Assembly (NCBI RefSeq): GCF_001682865.1
Contig: NZ_MAQX01000033.1
Span: 248,001-312,000 of the forward strand
Direction: 5' to 3'
Source of the DNA: Bacillus sp. FJAT-26390
GTDB taxonomy: Bacteria > Bacillota > Bacilli > Paenibacillales > Paenibacillaceae
DNA: 64,000 bases
In this document: positions 1 to 8,537 of the stretch, piece by piece
Position numbering within the stretch: the stretch's first letter is position 1
Layout: the number at the start of each line of letters is the position of its first letter
Notes under the pieces: model-generated
What the model saw: the letters and a program-made list of their open reading frames with translations, nothing else
What the model was told of the DNA's origin: nothing
Databases searched by the model: none
Made by a program: the position numbers and the translations under genes

Positions 1-106
1 TGATTTTACTGGCGGCATCATCGTTCCTCCCAACCGTTCCATAACGCTTTCTCTCGGCCCGGGCGCCATTACTGCTGCAACGAATATCACATGGTGGGAG
101 GTTTAA
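1..106 (+). CDS. C-terminal fragment of a beta-rich protein, paralogue of the next gene
   Basis: The window opens inside a reading frame that ends at a TAA at 104-106. The visible 34 residues run from DFTGGIIVPPN to NITWWEV. They match the C-terminus of the following gene, which has TYTGGIAIPQGQS and NISWWEA, so the two genes are tandem paralogues. The stop is one base before the next ATG, so they are probably translationally coupled. The 5' part lies outside the window. Function is not recognisable. Confidence 0.6.
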   Translation, partial: DFTGGIIVPPNRSITLSLGPGAITAATNITWWEV

Positions 107-107
107 C

Positions 108-689
108 ATGCCTAACTATAATCCGATAGACAACCCCCGCAACGAGGTTTTTGGCGAGGCTGTAAATGGCTATAATGATCCAGGCTCCGCTTCCTTTCCT
201 ACAACCGGTGCCGCTCGAGCGGGCAGATATTTTTCAGCTGAGGCCAATACCAGCGCAAGTCTAGGCGTACTCGGCGGAACCGTTAACATCACCATACTGC
301 TAAACAATCCGGCCGCGAGCGGCAAAAAATTACTCGTTCACAGTATTGGCGGTACAATTGACATCTCGCTCAGCTTGCTTTCCAGCTTTTCAGGACAAGT
401 AACGATGAACAGCGGGGGCACGCTCACCTCCCCTTCGGCGGTGACTGCTTCTAATTTGAATCTAGGAAGCTCTGTAACCAGTGCCGCAACGCTTACCTCT
501 TCAATCAGCGCGCCAACCGGCGGGACTACCTTCATGATCTACCCCCTTTTCCCTCAGCCTTTTCGTTTAACTTACACGGGAGGAATTGCCATTCCTCAAG
601 GCCAATCCTTGGTCGTCAACGTAAGAGGATCACTAACGCTGCTCGGTTTGCTCGGTACGAGAGTCAATATTTCTTGGTGGGAAGCCTAA
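108..689 (+). CDS. Hypothetical beta-rich protein with TGG and WWE C-terminal motifs
   Basis: This is a 193-residue protein that I do not recognise. It has no signal peptide and no cysteine, and is rich in Ser, Thr, Gly, Leu and Val with alternating hydrophobic and polar residues, which suggests an all-beta fold. The N-terminus (MPNYNPIDNPRNEVFGEAV) is polar. The last 40 residues (TGG, an IPQGQSL turn, then a terminal SWWEA) repeat the end of the preceding partial gene. The upstream gene's GGGAGG sequence supplies a ribosome binding site, so the pair is probably one operon. Such proteins could be structural, surface or spore-associated, but this is a guess from composition only. Confidence 0.65.
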   Translation: MPNYNPIDNPRNEVFGEAVNGYNDPGSASFPTTGAARAGRYFSAEANTSASLGVLGGTVNITILLNNPAASGKKLLVHSIGGTIDISLSLLSSFSGQVTMNSGGTLTSPSAVTASNLNLGSSVTSAATLTSSISAPTGGTTFMIYPLFPQPFRLTYTGGIAIPQGQSLVVNVRGSLTLLGLLGTRVNISWWEA

Positions 690-1501
690 ATGCAATCGAA
701 TTTTTCCTATCTTATTTCACACACGCTTTTTCCTGCCCTCCGCTCACTCGATCAACGTTTTAATTTTCAGCATCATTGAAATAAAAGTTTCATATTTTTG
801 TATTTTTAACCCCTAAACACAAACAAATATCAAACATTAAATTTCGATAAAGTGTCATGTAATAAAAGGGATGTTTAAAATATCCATCTATGAACCCGAA
901 AAAAATATTGCATATTTAAACCTAATTCACATATCAATCTTCATATCGTAAATGCAGGTCTCAAAGACTCCCAAACACAAAAAAATAGATAGAAACGAAA
1001 TTTCCGTTTCTATCTATTTTCAACTTGTCATTTCAATAAGCTTCCTATCCAGCATTAAACGTGAATTCAATATATGCAGATGCGTTAGCGTACGGGATGA
1101 GGGACCAGATCCGTGATCGCTTCATCGATCTAGGCTGCTGCAATAGAGTAAGACAAGCCCATGAGGAAGCCGTATTTTGCCCGTGAAAAAGAGAATAACC
1201 AAGTGTCCGCAATAGATTCGGCTACAACCCTTTAATAGTGCCCGGTATCAAGCTGCTATAGCCATATTCCGTTGATGTCAGTGCCATAGTGTTGACCAAA
1301 GCAGCTCTGCTTTATTAATGCGGCTGCTTCTACAGCATCCATAAACAAAAATTTTTCTTTCGAGAGGCTAGCAGCTGCCTCTCTTCCAAATAAACAGCAG
1401 CCCTTTGCCGTTTACGCATATTCCGAGTCATTTCACAGTTTGTCCCTTGCTCGCTGAACAAGATTTCGCCAACCTGCTGCACTTCTCGCTCTAAATCGAC
1501 T
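690..1501. other. Long gene-free stretch
   Basis: No intact gene is supported here. 690-980 is AT-rich and holds a bidirectional terminator at its right end (982-1020). 1030-1330 read on the minus strand gives short open stretches in different frames broken by stops, for example one containing ADTWLFSFSRAKYGF, so it may be a decayed gene that I cannot identify. A 60-codon minus-strand ORF (1330-1512) has its start inside a terminator hairpin and is not accepted. Confidence 0.4.
982..1020. terminator. Bidirectional intrinsic terminator
   Basis: A perfect 16-bp stem (AAAATAGATAGAAACG at 982-997 pairs with 1005-1020) closes a 7-base loop. A-rich and T-rich stem ends give it terminator character in both directions. 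It lies about 290 bp after the 108-689 gene. Confidence 0.6.
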
Positions 1502-1527
1502 AAAAAAGCCATTAACTGGGCTTTTTT
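1502..1527 (-). terminator. Terminator of the glutathione peroxidase gene
   Basis: AAAAAAGCC (1502-1510) pairs with GGCTTTTTT (1519-1527) around an 8-base loop. Read on the minus strand it is a GC stem followed by a T run, 44 bases after the peroxidase stop. Confidence 0.6.
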
Positions 1528-1570
1528 TCGCCGGGAAGCCGCATCTATTTCATTTTTCAGTGAGGGAGCA

Positions 1571-2116
1571 CTAGAGCAGCTGTTCGATATCGGCCTTCAT
1601 ATCGAGGGGCTCGTCGGTCGATTCGAACCGTTTGATGACATTGCCTTCCCGATCGATCAAGAACTTCGTGAAGTTCCATTTGACCGAGTTGCCCTCAAGG
1701 TAGTGTGGCAGCTTTTCCTGAAGAAAGGCGTTGAGCATTTTGCCGCTAGGGTCGCTAAGCTCAAAACCGTTAAAAGGCGCTTCCTCGGTCAAATGCTTAA
1801 ATAGCGGATGAGCCGTTTCGTCCCTTACATCCGTCTTAGCAAAAAGAGGGAAGGAGACGCCGTAATTCAATTGGCAAAAGCTTTGCACATCAGAATTGGC
1901 TCCTGGCTCCTGCTCGCCGAACTGGTTGCTAGGGAATCCGAGAATTTCGAGCCCTTGCTCTTTGTACTCCTCGTACAGCTTCTGCAGATCGGAATATTGC
2001 GGCGTAAAGCCACATTTGCTAGCTGTGTTGACGACAATCAACACCTTGCCCTTATATTGTTCCATGCTTATTTGTTCACCTTTAATGGTTTCTAGCTCAT
2101 GCGAATAAATGCTCAT
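1571..2116 (-). CDS. gpx: Glutathione peroxidase family thiol peroxidase
   Basis: This 181-residue enzyme of the GPx/BsaA family reduces organic hydroperoxides, in bacteria usually with thioredoxin rather than glutathione. The peroxidatic Cys35 lies in NTASKCGFTPQY. The family FPSNQFGEQEPG motif (about 61-72), a probable resolving Cys81, and the KWNFTKFLID segment with the catalytic Trp and Asn are all present. The length is normal. The ATG at 2116 is preceded by an AGGAGG-like site. It is a single-gene unit with its own promoter, a long palindromic operator just upstream and its own terminator. The operator resembles the OhrR box, so induction by organic peroxide is inferred. Confidence 0.93.
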   Translation of the reverse strand: MSIYSHELETIKGEQISMEQYKGKVLIVVNTASKCGFTPQYSDLQKLYEEYKEQGLEILGFPSNQFGEQEPGANSDVQSFCQLNYGVSFPLFAKTDVRDETAHPLFKHLTEEAPFNGFELSDPSGKMLNAFLQEKLPHYLEGNSVKWNFTKFLIDREGNVIKRFESTDEPLDMKADIEQLL

Positions 2117-2153
2117 AGTTTACAGCCTCCTGTAGGTTCACATATATTTCAGT

Positions 2154-2216
2154 AAATTAAATTGCATACAATTTAATTACTAGTAAAGAATACCATAAAA
2201 TTTCACGGCTTGTCAA
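2154..2216 (-). promoter_or_regulatory. gpx promoter with OhrR-like operator
   Basis: On the minus strand, TTGACA (2211-2216) and TATTCT (2187-2192) are 18 bases apart. Directly downstream lies an inverted repeat: AAATTAAATTG (2154-2164) and CAATTTAATTA (2169-2179) around CATA. The core strongly resembles the Bacillus OhrR operator, and its position over the transcription start fits repression. Confidence 0.65.
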
Positions 2217-2263
2217 ACCAAATAATTAGAAATTCACGGACAATCGGAGATTATAAAAAAATA

Positions 2264-2313
2264 AAAGGACTGCTCCCTAAGCGAGTGGCCTCGCCTCTTG
2301 AGAGCAATCCTTT
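2264..2313 (-). terminator. Terminator of the DUF2252 gene
   Basis: AAAGGACTGCTC (2264-2275) pairs with GAGCAATCCTTT (2302-2313) with one mismatch. The adjacent A-rich tract at 2255-2266 forms the T run on the minus strand. Confidence 0.7.
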
Positions 2314-2324
2314 CTTCAAACGGT

Positions 2325-3671
2325 TTACGATGACGCCGGCTTCTTTCTTCCGCTTAACCAATCCGTGAACAACCCATAATCATGCTCTACCTGATCGGCA
2401 TAGGAAATTGCCCAGTTCGCAATCGACGTGCAAAAGGCATCTTCGTCATTGCCCATCGCCTTCACGATTTCCACTTCACTGTGGTAGGCAAGTATGCCTT
2501 GAGCTACATCAGCATCCGCGCGCGCGTGCATCTTAGCCGTTAATTTGCCCATACTGTCCGTCACCGACAGCACATCGCCGACCGTTTCAAGCGATTCCAG
2601 CTTAAGCCGCTTCTTATACGGGGACCGCTCGCGCACGTAGAACTGCCTGTCTCCGATCGACAGCCATCCAAGGTAAGGGTCGGCTTCGTGGTGCATCGCC
2701 TTCTGCGTCATCGTCACCCTCTTGCCCTGATGCTCGAACATCGCCCAAAACGTTTCGTTATAAGGCATGAAGTACGCCGGAACCGGAACGCGCACTTCCT
2801 TCACCTCCAACACGACATCATCCTCACCCTGCGCTTCTTCGCCAGCTTCAATCAGTACATAGAAACGGTCGAGCCCGATAGAGGCCGTCCCTGAGCCATG
2901 CTTCACCGCGATATCCTTCACCTGAAAATGGCGCAGCTCCTCCGCATCATCCGCTGCGACCGTAGCCAAATAGCCAGGCCAAGCTTCCAGCAAAGCCGCT
3001 CGCTCTTCGTCGGTAGGCGGTACGATCTCATCGGTCGAAGCAAATTGCCTATGCTCCTGTACGAGTGCCGTCACCTTCTCCAGGAAGTGCTGGTCCTTGC
3101 GTTTTTGCAGCTTTTTGAGCAGCTTCTTCACCGGACCCTCCGCTTGCTCAATGTCGATCGCAAACGTGCCGGGATCATCCTTCCCTTTTACGAATCGACG
3201 CATTTGCTTGGAATAAGCCTGCAGATAAGCTTCAATCGCGCTGATCTGGTTATCGTAGGTCTGCCCCTTGAGCCTGCCGACAAGCGCGATGCTCACGGAC
3301 ATCCGCAGCAGGTCGTATAAATAAGAGCCCAAGTAACCTTCATCAAAATCGTTCACGTCATAGACGAGCGTCCCCCGTTCATTCCGAAAGGCGCCAAAGT
3401 TCTCAAAATGCAAATCGCCTTGAATCCAAGTCGGACGATTCAGCGGCGTATGGTAAGGAAACCATTCCCGGGATACGTCAAAATAAAACAAATAAGCGCT
3501 GCCGCGAAAAAACGAAAATGGCGTCTCCGACATTTTCAAATACTTCTCCTCGCGCTTGCCGCGCGCAAGCTTCATTATTTTTTGATCAAACTCTTGAAAA
3601 ATTGCGGATAAAGTCCGCTTTCTTAGCTTATTCTGCGTCAGCTTTACCCGTTCGGTCAGCTTCGGATCCAT
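2325..3671 (-). CDS. DUF2252 family protein
   Basis: This 448-residue protein belongs to DUF2252 (COG4320), a family of unknown function whose fold is thought to be kinase-like. Family hallmarks are visible: a GDLHFENFG segment, YDVNDFDEG followed by GSYLYDLLRMS (about 105-130), and KHGSGTASIGLDRFYVL (about 255-271). The NDFDE and GDLH segments look like phosphotransferase-type metal and catalytic motifs, but no substrate is known. No signal peptide is present. A ccdC-like gene lies 19 bp upstream on the same strand, so the two may be co-transcribed. Confidence 0.85.
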   Translation of the reverse strand: MDPKLTERVKLTQNKLRKRTLSAIFQEFDQKIMKLARGKREEKYLKMSETPFSFFRGSAYLFYFDVSREWFPYHTPLNRPTWIQGDLHFENFGAFRNERGTLVYDVNDFDEGYLGSYLYDLLRMSVSIALVGRLKGQTYDNQISAIEAYLQAYSKQMRRFVKGKDDPGTFAIDIEQAEGPVKKLLKKLQKRKDQHFLEKVTALVQEHRQFASTDEIVPPTDEERAALLEAWPGYLATVAADDAEELRHFQVKDIAVKHGSGTASIGLDRFYVLIEAGEEAQGEDDVVLEVKEVRVPVPAYFMPYNETFWAMFEHQGKRVTMTQKAMHHEADPYLGWLSIGDRQFYVRERSPYKKRLKLESLETVGDVLSVTDSMGKLTAKMHARADADVAQGILAYHSEVEIVKAMGNDEDAFCTSIANWAISYADQVEHDYGLFTDWLSGRKKPASS

Positions 3672-3690
3672 AGCTCTTCCCCCATTCAGA

Positions 3691-4170
3691 CTATGACTCT
3701 ACTTTTTGCAGCCTCATATAATCGCTAATCATAGCAACCCGCCACGGTATAATCATGCCAAATGCCAGCAAATAGAAGATAGCGCCGGTTTGCGGGATCG
3801 ACATATACTGCTCCACGACGCTATGAAGCGACAATCTAATAATGAACAGCGTCAGCATAATAAATATAAACGCCTTCGAGCGCCTGACATAGATTTCGGA
3901 TTCCACACGCTCTAGGCGCGTCGTAACGATAAGCGGAAACGCAAAGATCAGCATGCCGGTTAGAAAAGCGGACAAGCCCCACACCCAAGGAATATGAGTC
4001 GCCGAGAATGCAAACATAACGAAGCCCGTTGCCATGCCAAGCGGAGGAATGATGATTTTGCGCAAGGAGGTGGGCTGTTTCCCGGCACGAATACGAAGAA
4101 TGATAAGCGTAAGCCCTGCTAAAGCCGATACAATGATCGAGCTCATTTGAATGAAATAGGTAGAGAACAA
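3691..4170 (-). CDS. CcdC-like membrane protein
   Basis: This integral membrane protein resembles the CcdC/DUF1453 family linked with cytochrome c biogenesis in Bacillus. About five hydrophobic segments are visible, with the family-like segment RKIIIPPLGMATGFVMFAF after the first. The open frame extends to an ATG at 4221. However, a strong GGGAGG sits just before the GTG-TTG pair at 4168-4173, and starting there puts a membrane segment directly at the N-terminus as in CcdC, so 4170 is preferred. CcdA, which works with CcdC, is not in the window. Confidence 0.7.
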   Translation of the reverse strand: MFSTYFIQMSSIIVSALAGLTLIILRIRAGKQPTSLRKIIIPPLGMATGFVMFAFSATHIPWVWGLSAFLTGMLIFAFPLIVTTRLERVESEIYVRRSKAFIFIMLTLFIIRLSLHSVVEQYMSIPQTGAIFYLLAFGMIIPWRVAMISDYMRLQKVES

Positions 4171-4337
4171 CACCGCGTCCTCCCTTATGTATTGGTATGA
4201 GTGTCTTATTATTTCTTTCATCGTACTGCAAAACAGGAATCACTGCAAACCGCAGTATAACCGCTAAGAAACTTATGGCGTTTTACTAGCGTATACCCCT
4301 ATAATTGGAAAAAAGGTATGTTAAGGAGAGAGTTTAC

Positions 4338-4874
4338 TTGGAGACGAATGCACAGGCAGAATCCCCCTATGAATGGCCAAATTCTTCCGCGGCTTCATTA
4401 GTGCCCGAAACCGGCGGCGGCATGCAGCAGGAGCTTCAGAGAGTATGGCAAAAGCTTGCTTTTTGGATGCGGGTATCTGCCGTTTTCACGCTGTTATTTG
4501 GTCTATTTCAAACCTGTATTGGCATCATCAACTTTGGCTGGGGAACGATTGCCGGGCTTCTCGAGCTCGTCATTGCCGTTTTGCTCATCATCATGGCAAG
4601 CGCAGCGAAGCGGCTGCAAGCAAATCCGGGCGAAGAGCAGACGGTCACCAAGCTTGCGCGGCATCTCACACTGTACTTTAAGCTGCAAGCCGCTTTTGTC
4701 GTCGTTTTTTCGTTCGTCATTATTATGCTTGTCGTGACGATTTTGCAATTTTTAACCGACTGGGACTGGCTCGTCCATCTTGTCAATGAAGGCAAAAAGC
4801 TGGACAAGCTAGTCATTAAATTACAGGGATGGTACGAAACGATCGCGGATTGGGTGACAAAATTATTCGGATAA
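4338..4874 (+). CDS. Small membrane protein of unknown function
   Basis: This 178-residue protein has a polar N-terminus of about 30 residues, three strongly hydrophobic segments (AFWMRVSAVFTLLFGLF, a LLELVIAVLLIIMAS stretch, and FVVVFSFVIIMLVVTIL) and an amphipathic C-terminus. I do not recognise the family. The open frame reaches a TTG at 4305, but the only good ribosome binding site (AAGGAGAG, 4323-4330) points to the TTG at 4338, which is chosen. It is divergent from the ccdC-like gene. Confidence 0.65.
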   Translation: METNAQAESPYEWPNSSAASLVPETGGGMQQELQRVWQKLAFWMRVSAVFTLLFGLFQTCIGIINFGWGTIAGLLELVIAVLLIIMASAAKRLQANPGEEQTVTKLARHLTLYFKLQAAFVVVFSFVIIMLVVTILQFLTDWDWLVHLVNEGKKLDKLVIKLQGWYETIADWVTKLFG

Positions 4875-4890
4875 CCGGCTGTTTGCCTTC

Positions 4891-6507
4891 CTATTCCGTC
4901 TCGCCAAGGCGATACGCCTTCGGCGAGATGCCCTCCTGCTTCTTGAACACCTTGCTAAAATATTTCTCGTCATGAAATCCAACCATTTCGGCGATCTTCG
5001 TAATGCGCAGGTTCGGATTGACCATCAGCAGCTTCGCTTTCTCGATTCGTTTGCCGGAAATGTAATCCGTAATGTTGATGCCATACTCCTGCTTGAACTT
5101 GCGCGACACGTACTCGCGGCTGACGAAAAACCGCTTCGCAATATCCTGCAGCGACAGCTCGGCTTGATAATTTTGCTCGATAAAGGCTGCAATGTCGCTC
5201 ATTTTCGCTTTCTCTTGCGTCTGACGCTGCACGATTGCCAGCGATAACCGCATTAATAGCAAGCGAGACCACTCGCGCCAATCCTGCAGCGATAGCACAG
5301 CAGCATTCACATGCGGCGACTTCTCCGCAAGCTCCTCCAGAATCATCAGCGTCTCCTCGTCCGCCGCATGGCGGCCTTGTGCATCGCGAATCATTCTGGC
5401 ACAGAAAAGAAGCGCATCCGTCTTATAATCCTCAAGCATTTGCGGCGACAAATACCCGCTCGAGCGTGCCGCTTCAAGCCACAGCTCCGATGCAGCGGCG
5501 AGCTGCTCCTCATTGCCGCTAAGCGCCGATACCTTCCACTCTTCTTCCCATTCCGCGAAAGCGATTCTACTGCCGCTCTTGGCCTCTTCAAAGAGATGAA
5601 TATAGTGATTGGCATCCATCATATTCCGGCGCCACAAAGCAGTTAGCGCATCATCGTATTGAGTCGGCAGCGCATCAGGAAACGCCCCCGGCATGCTCGT
5701 TCCCATATGGATCCGGCGCTGAAGCGTCACAAATAAGCCCTCATTGATGGCTTGAAGAACAGCGGGCATCTGATCCACTTCTTCCCATAACGCAATAACG
5801 ATTTCCGTAGGCGCTCCCCAGTGCCGGAAGGCGACGCCCTTTTGACCCGGCAGCAGAAACTCATTGCAAATATTAATAATCGCAAAATGAAGCAATTCAC
5901 TGTCCCACGCGAAGCGCTCATGCAGCTGTCTGTCGCCTGCATCAACCTGCATGAGCGCAAGCCGCGCAGCGCGCGCCCCTTCTGGAACGAGCCGCTCCTC
6001 CCGCAATCTGCGCAGAGCCGCTTGCGCCGTAGCCGGCTCCGTGATTAACGCGGTAAGCAGCTTCTCGCCATAGACCGGCTTGAATTCATTAAGCCGCATG
6101 CTCTGCTTTTGCCGGTCAGATCGCTCCTTCTCCTCCACCCGCCACTGCGCGGCTGCCTTCGCCACCGCCGCATTAATAGCCTCCGGTTCAATAGGCTTCA
6201 ACAAATAATCGATTCCGCCATGCCGGACTGCCTCGCGTACGAAGTCGAAGTCCCCGCGTCCGCTCACGACTATAAATTTGATCGTTCCGGCAAATTCATT
6301 TACCGCTGCCATTAGATCAACGCCGCTGCCCTCCGGCATCATCATATCCATAATGACAATGGCGGGCTTGTCCTGCCTCATCCGCTCGATAGCTTCGAAT
6401 CCGCCGCTTGCTTCCTCTATTTCATCAATGCCATGCGTCTCCCAGTTCACAAGCAGCCGAACGGCTTTTCTAACGCGTGCTTCATCATCCACGATCAGTG
6501 CTTTCAT
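4891..6507 (-). CDS. YesN-type response regulator (receiver plus AraC HTH)
   Basis: This cytoplasmic transcription regulator of about 538 residues is partner of the adjacent sensor kinase. The N-terminal receiver has the acidic pair in ALIVDDE and the phosphorylation site in IVIMDMMMP. A long middle linker typical of YesN proteins follows, then a C-terminal AraC domain with both helix-turn-helix units (LQDIAKRFFVSREYVSRKF and ITKIAEMVGFHDEKYFSKVF). The start is taken at the ATG just before KALIVDD; the annotated-length frame would begin 6 codons earlier. It overlaps the 3' end of the kinase gene by 23 bp, so translation is coupled. It probably activates the divergent sugar transporter operon at 8538. 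Confidence 0.93.
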   Translation of the reverse strand: MKALIVDDEARVRKAVRLLVNWETHGIDEIEEASGGFEAIERMRQDKPAIVIMDMMMPEGSGVDLMAAVNEFAGTIKFIVVSGRGDFDFVREAVRHGGIDYLLKPIEPEAINAAVAKAAAQWRVEEKERSDRQKQSMRLNEFKPVYGEKLLTALITEPATAQAALRRLREERLVPEGARAARLALMQVDAGDRQLHERFAWDSELLHFAIINICNEFLLPGQKGVAFRHWGAPTEIVIALWEEVDQMPAVLQAINEGLFVTLQRRIHMGTSMPGAFPDALPTQYDDALTALWRRNMMDANHYIHLFEEAKSGSRIAFAEWEEEWKVSALSGNEEQLAAASELWLEAARSSGYLSPQMLEDYKTDALLFCARMIRDAQGRHAADEETLMILEELAEKSPHVNAAVLSLQDWREWSRLLLMRLSLAIVQRQTQEKAKMSDIAAFIEQNYQAELSLQDIAKRFFVSREYVSRKFKQEYGINITDYISGKRIEKAKLLMVNPNLRITKIAEMVGFHDEKYFSKVFKKQEGISPKAYRLGETE

Positions 6508-8404
6508 CATTCGTCCTCCCCTCAACCACCGTCCTCTTAATCAGAAGCGTAATCTGTACGCCTTGAGGCTCTTTGTTCTTGATCTCAAGCCGCGCTTCAT
6601 CGCCATAAACCATCTTCATGCGCGCCAGTACATTGTTTAAACCAATCTTCGGCTCGGCATCATCCTGTGCAAGCTTTAACGATCGGTTGATATTATCCGC
6701 AGAAAGCTTCGATTGTTCCTCTATGCCGCTTGCGCCCCGGGCCGGAGCATCCTCCCGCTCTCGATGCGAATAGGCTACACTAGCCAGCTCTCGGCGCAGC
6801 TCGGACAACCGCCACTCTGGTATCGCCGCCCCGTTATTTTCGACAATGATTGCAAGCAGCCCATCCTCACGCTCATGCGCACGCAGAAGCAGCACGCCAT
6901 CCTCCGCCGACTTATCCATGCCATGCTTAAAATAATTTTCAATAATGGGCTGCAAAATCATTTTCGGCATTTGCGCTTCCATCAGCCTATCGTCCACATC
7001 GACATGAAAAACAAACCGATTCTCATAACGCTCCTTCTGAAGCTCCACATAAGCCTTCAAATGATCCAGCTCATCCCGCAGCGTAATGGCGCTTGCCTCA
7101 TTGTCCATGCTGTAGCGCATCATGCGAGCAAGCGCGGACAGCAGCGCATAAATGCGCGGCACGCCCAGCTCCAGCGCCAATGTCCCGATAATTTGGATCG
7201 TATTATTTAGAAAATGCGGATTAATCTGCGCTTGCAGCGCCCGCAGCTGATTCGTCTTATTCGCCAGCTCCAGCTTATACTCGCGCAAGATTAAATTGTT
7301 GATCGTATCCATCATGCTGCGGAAGCGAACGACAACAAGGCCGATTTCATCATTTCCGGATGGCTGGATCGGCACGTTCAAATTGCCGGCTTGCACCTGG
7401 TTCATATAGCGGACCAGTTGCTTGACGGGAGCCGTTATGCGCAGCGAAACGATGATGGTCGCCGTGACAATAACGGCAAGCGACAAAGCGAGCAGCATAA
7501 GATTAATAGCCGCGGCTTGATTCGCCTCCCGAATAAGGTAGGACGTCGGAATGCGTTTGATGATCGTCCAGCCCGCTACCTCCGTCTGCACTCGCTCATA
7601 GACGAGCAGCGCGCCGCCTTGCTCAAAGTGGCCGCTCTCCTCGCCGCCGGCAGCCAATGAGCCGCTGAACCAAGACGCCTTAAGCGGCTTTCCAAGCAGC
7701 CTTTCATCATCTGCAAATACGACATAGCCGTTATCGTCGACCACATACAAATCCTCTTCGCCGACGTCATAGAGCTGCCCCACGATGTCTGTAAGCAGCG
7801 ACAGCTTCACATCCATCGAGACATAACCAAGCTTCTCGCTAGAAGGAATCCGCTCAATGCGCCGGTGCAGCGTGAAGACCAGCTCGCTGGGCTGCTGGGG
7901 CTGCAATGAGGAAAATCCATACGTATGGCTTTTATGAGTCGGTTGAATCGAAATGCTCTCACCGCTGCCTACATAGGCATCCAGATCCGGGAAAGGCGCG
8001 ATATCGTTCGCCCGCTTGGCGCCCGCTACATTCGTGACGATCGTAGCCCGTTTGCCGAGGCTGGCGTATAAGTAAACCTGGTGCACCGCCGGCACCGAGG
8101 ACTTCATATAAGATAGAGCCGCGAATACGCGGCTGTCCGTCTGAAAGTCGGCTAATCCCGTTTGCAGCTGCCGATACAGCTCTGCATCCGAATACACGTT
8201 AAGCGAGCCGAGATTAAGCTCCTCCAGAACGGCGGTTACGTTCCGCTGCCCTTGATAAAGCAGGTTTTGCGCATCCTCGAGCGCTCTCTCCTTCATTGAC
8301 TTCGCCGTATAGCTGTATGTCACAATCATCGTCGTCACAATCGGCACGATGGTCGCAATCAGCATAAAAACAATTAATTTAGTCCGTATGCTATTGAATC
8401 TCAA
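6485..8404 (-). CDS. YesM-type sensor histidine kinase
   Basis: This membrane sensor has about 639 residues. One transmembrane helix lies near the N-terminus (LIVFMLIATIVPIVTTMIV). A large extracytoplasmic Cache-like region of about 250 residues follows, then a second helix (NLMLLALSLAVIVTATIIV) and a HAMP linker. The His-kinase segment contains QINPHFLNNTI and the ATPase N-box is IIENYFKHG. A TTG at 8404 is preferred over the TTG at 8431 because GGAGG lies about 10 bases before it. It heads the kinase-regulator operon, divergent from the sugar ABC genes, so an extracellular sugar or oligosaccharide is the probable signal. Confidence 0.9.
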   Translation of the reverse strand: MRFNSIRTKLIVFMLIATIVPIVTTMIVTYSYTAKSMKERALEDAQNLLYQGQRNVTAVLEELNLGSLNVYSDAELYRQLQTGLADFQTDSRVFAALSYMKSSVPAVHQVYLYASLGKRATIVTNVAGAKRANDIAPFPDLDAYVGSGESISIQPTHKSHTYGFSSLQPQQPSELVFTLHRRIERIPSSEKLGYVSMDVKLSLLTDIVGQLYDVGEEDLYVVDDNGYVVFADDERLLGKPLKASWFSGSLAAGGEESGHFEQGGALLVYERVQTEVAGWTIIKRIPTSYLIREANQAAAINLMLLALSLAVIVTATIIVSLRITAPVKQLVRYMNQVQAGNLNVPIQPSGNDEIGLVVVRFRSMMDTINNLILREYKLELANKTNQLRALQAQINPHFLNNTIQIIGTLALELGVPRIYALLSALARMMRYSMDNEASAITLRDELDHLKAYVELQKERYENRFVFHVDVDDRLMEAQMPKMILQPIIENYFKHGMDKSAEDGVLLLRAHEREDGLLAIIVENNGAAIPEWRLSELRRELASVAYSHREREDAPARGASGIEEQSKLSADNINRSLKLAQDDAEPKIGLNNVLARMKMVYGDEARLEIKNKEPQGVQITLLIKRTVVEGRTNDESTDRG

Positions 8405-8537
8405 AACTAAGCCGCCTCCGCTCCCGATCAATATATTGCACCTGACCGGTCACATCCGTCGGTGTTTATCACTCTCTGTCCCTTGCATAATTAAACATAC
8501 AATAGTTTTCTGGTGAAAAGAAAGGGGAGTTGCAACG

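Noticed and set aside
1330..1512. 60-codon minus-strand ORF
   Set aside because: Its ATG lies in the loop of the gpx terminator hairpin, it has no ribosome binding site and the product matches nothing that I recognise.
3836..4243. 135-codon minus-strand ORF overlapping the ccdC-like gene
   Set aside because: It is a different frame of a gene with clear membrane-protein character; the product is His/Tyr/Ser-rich with no domain.
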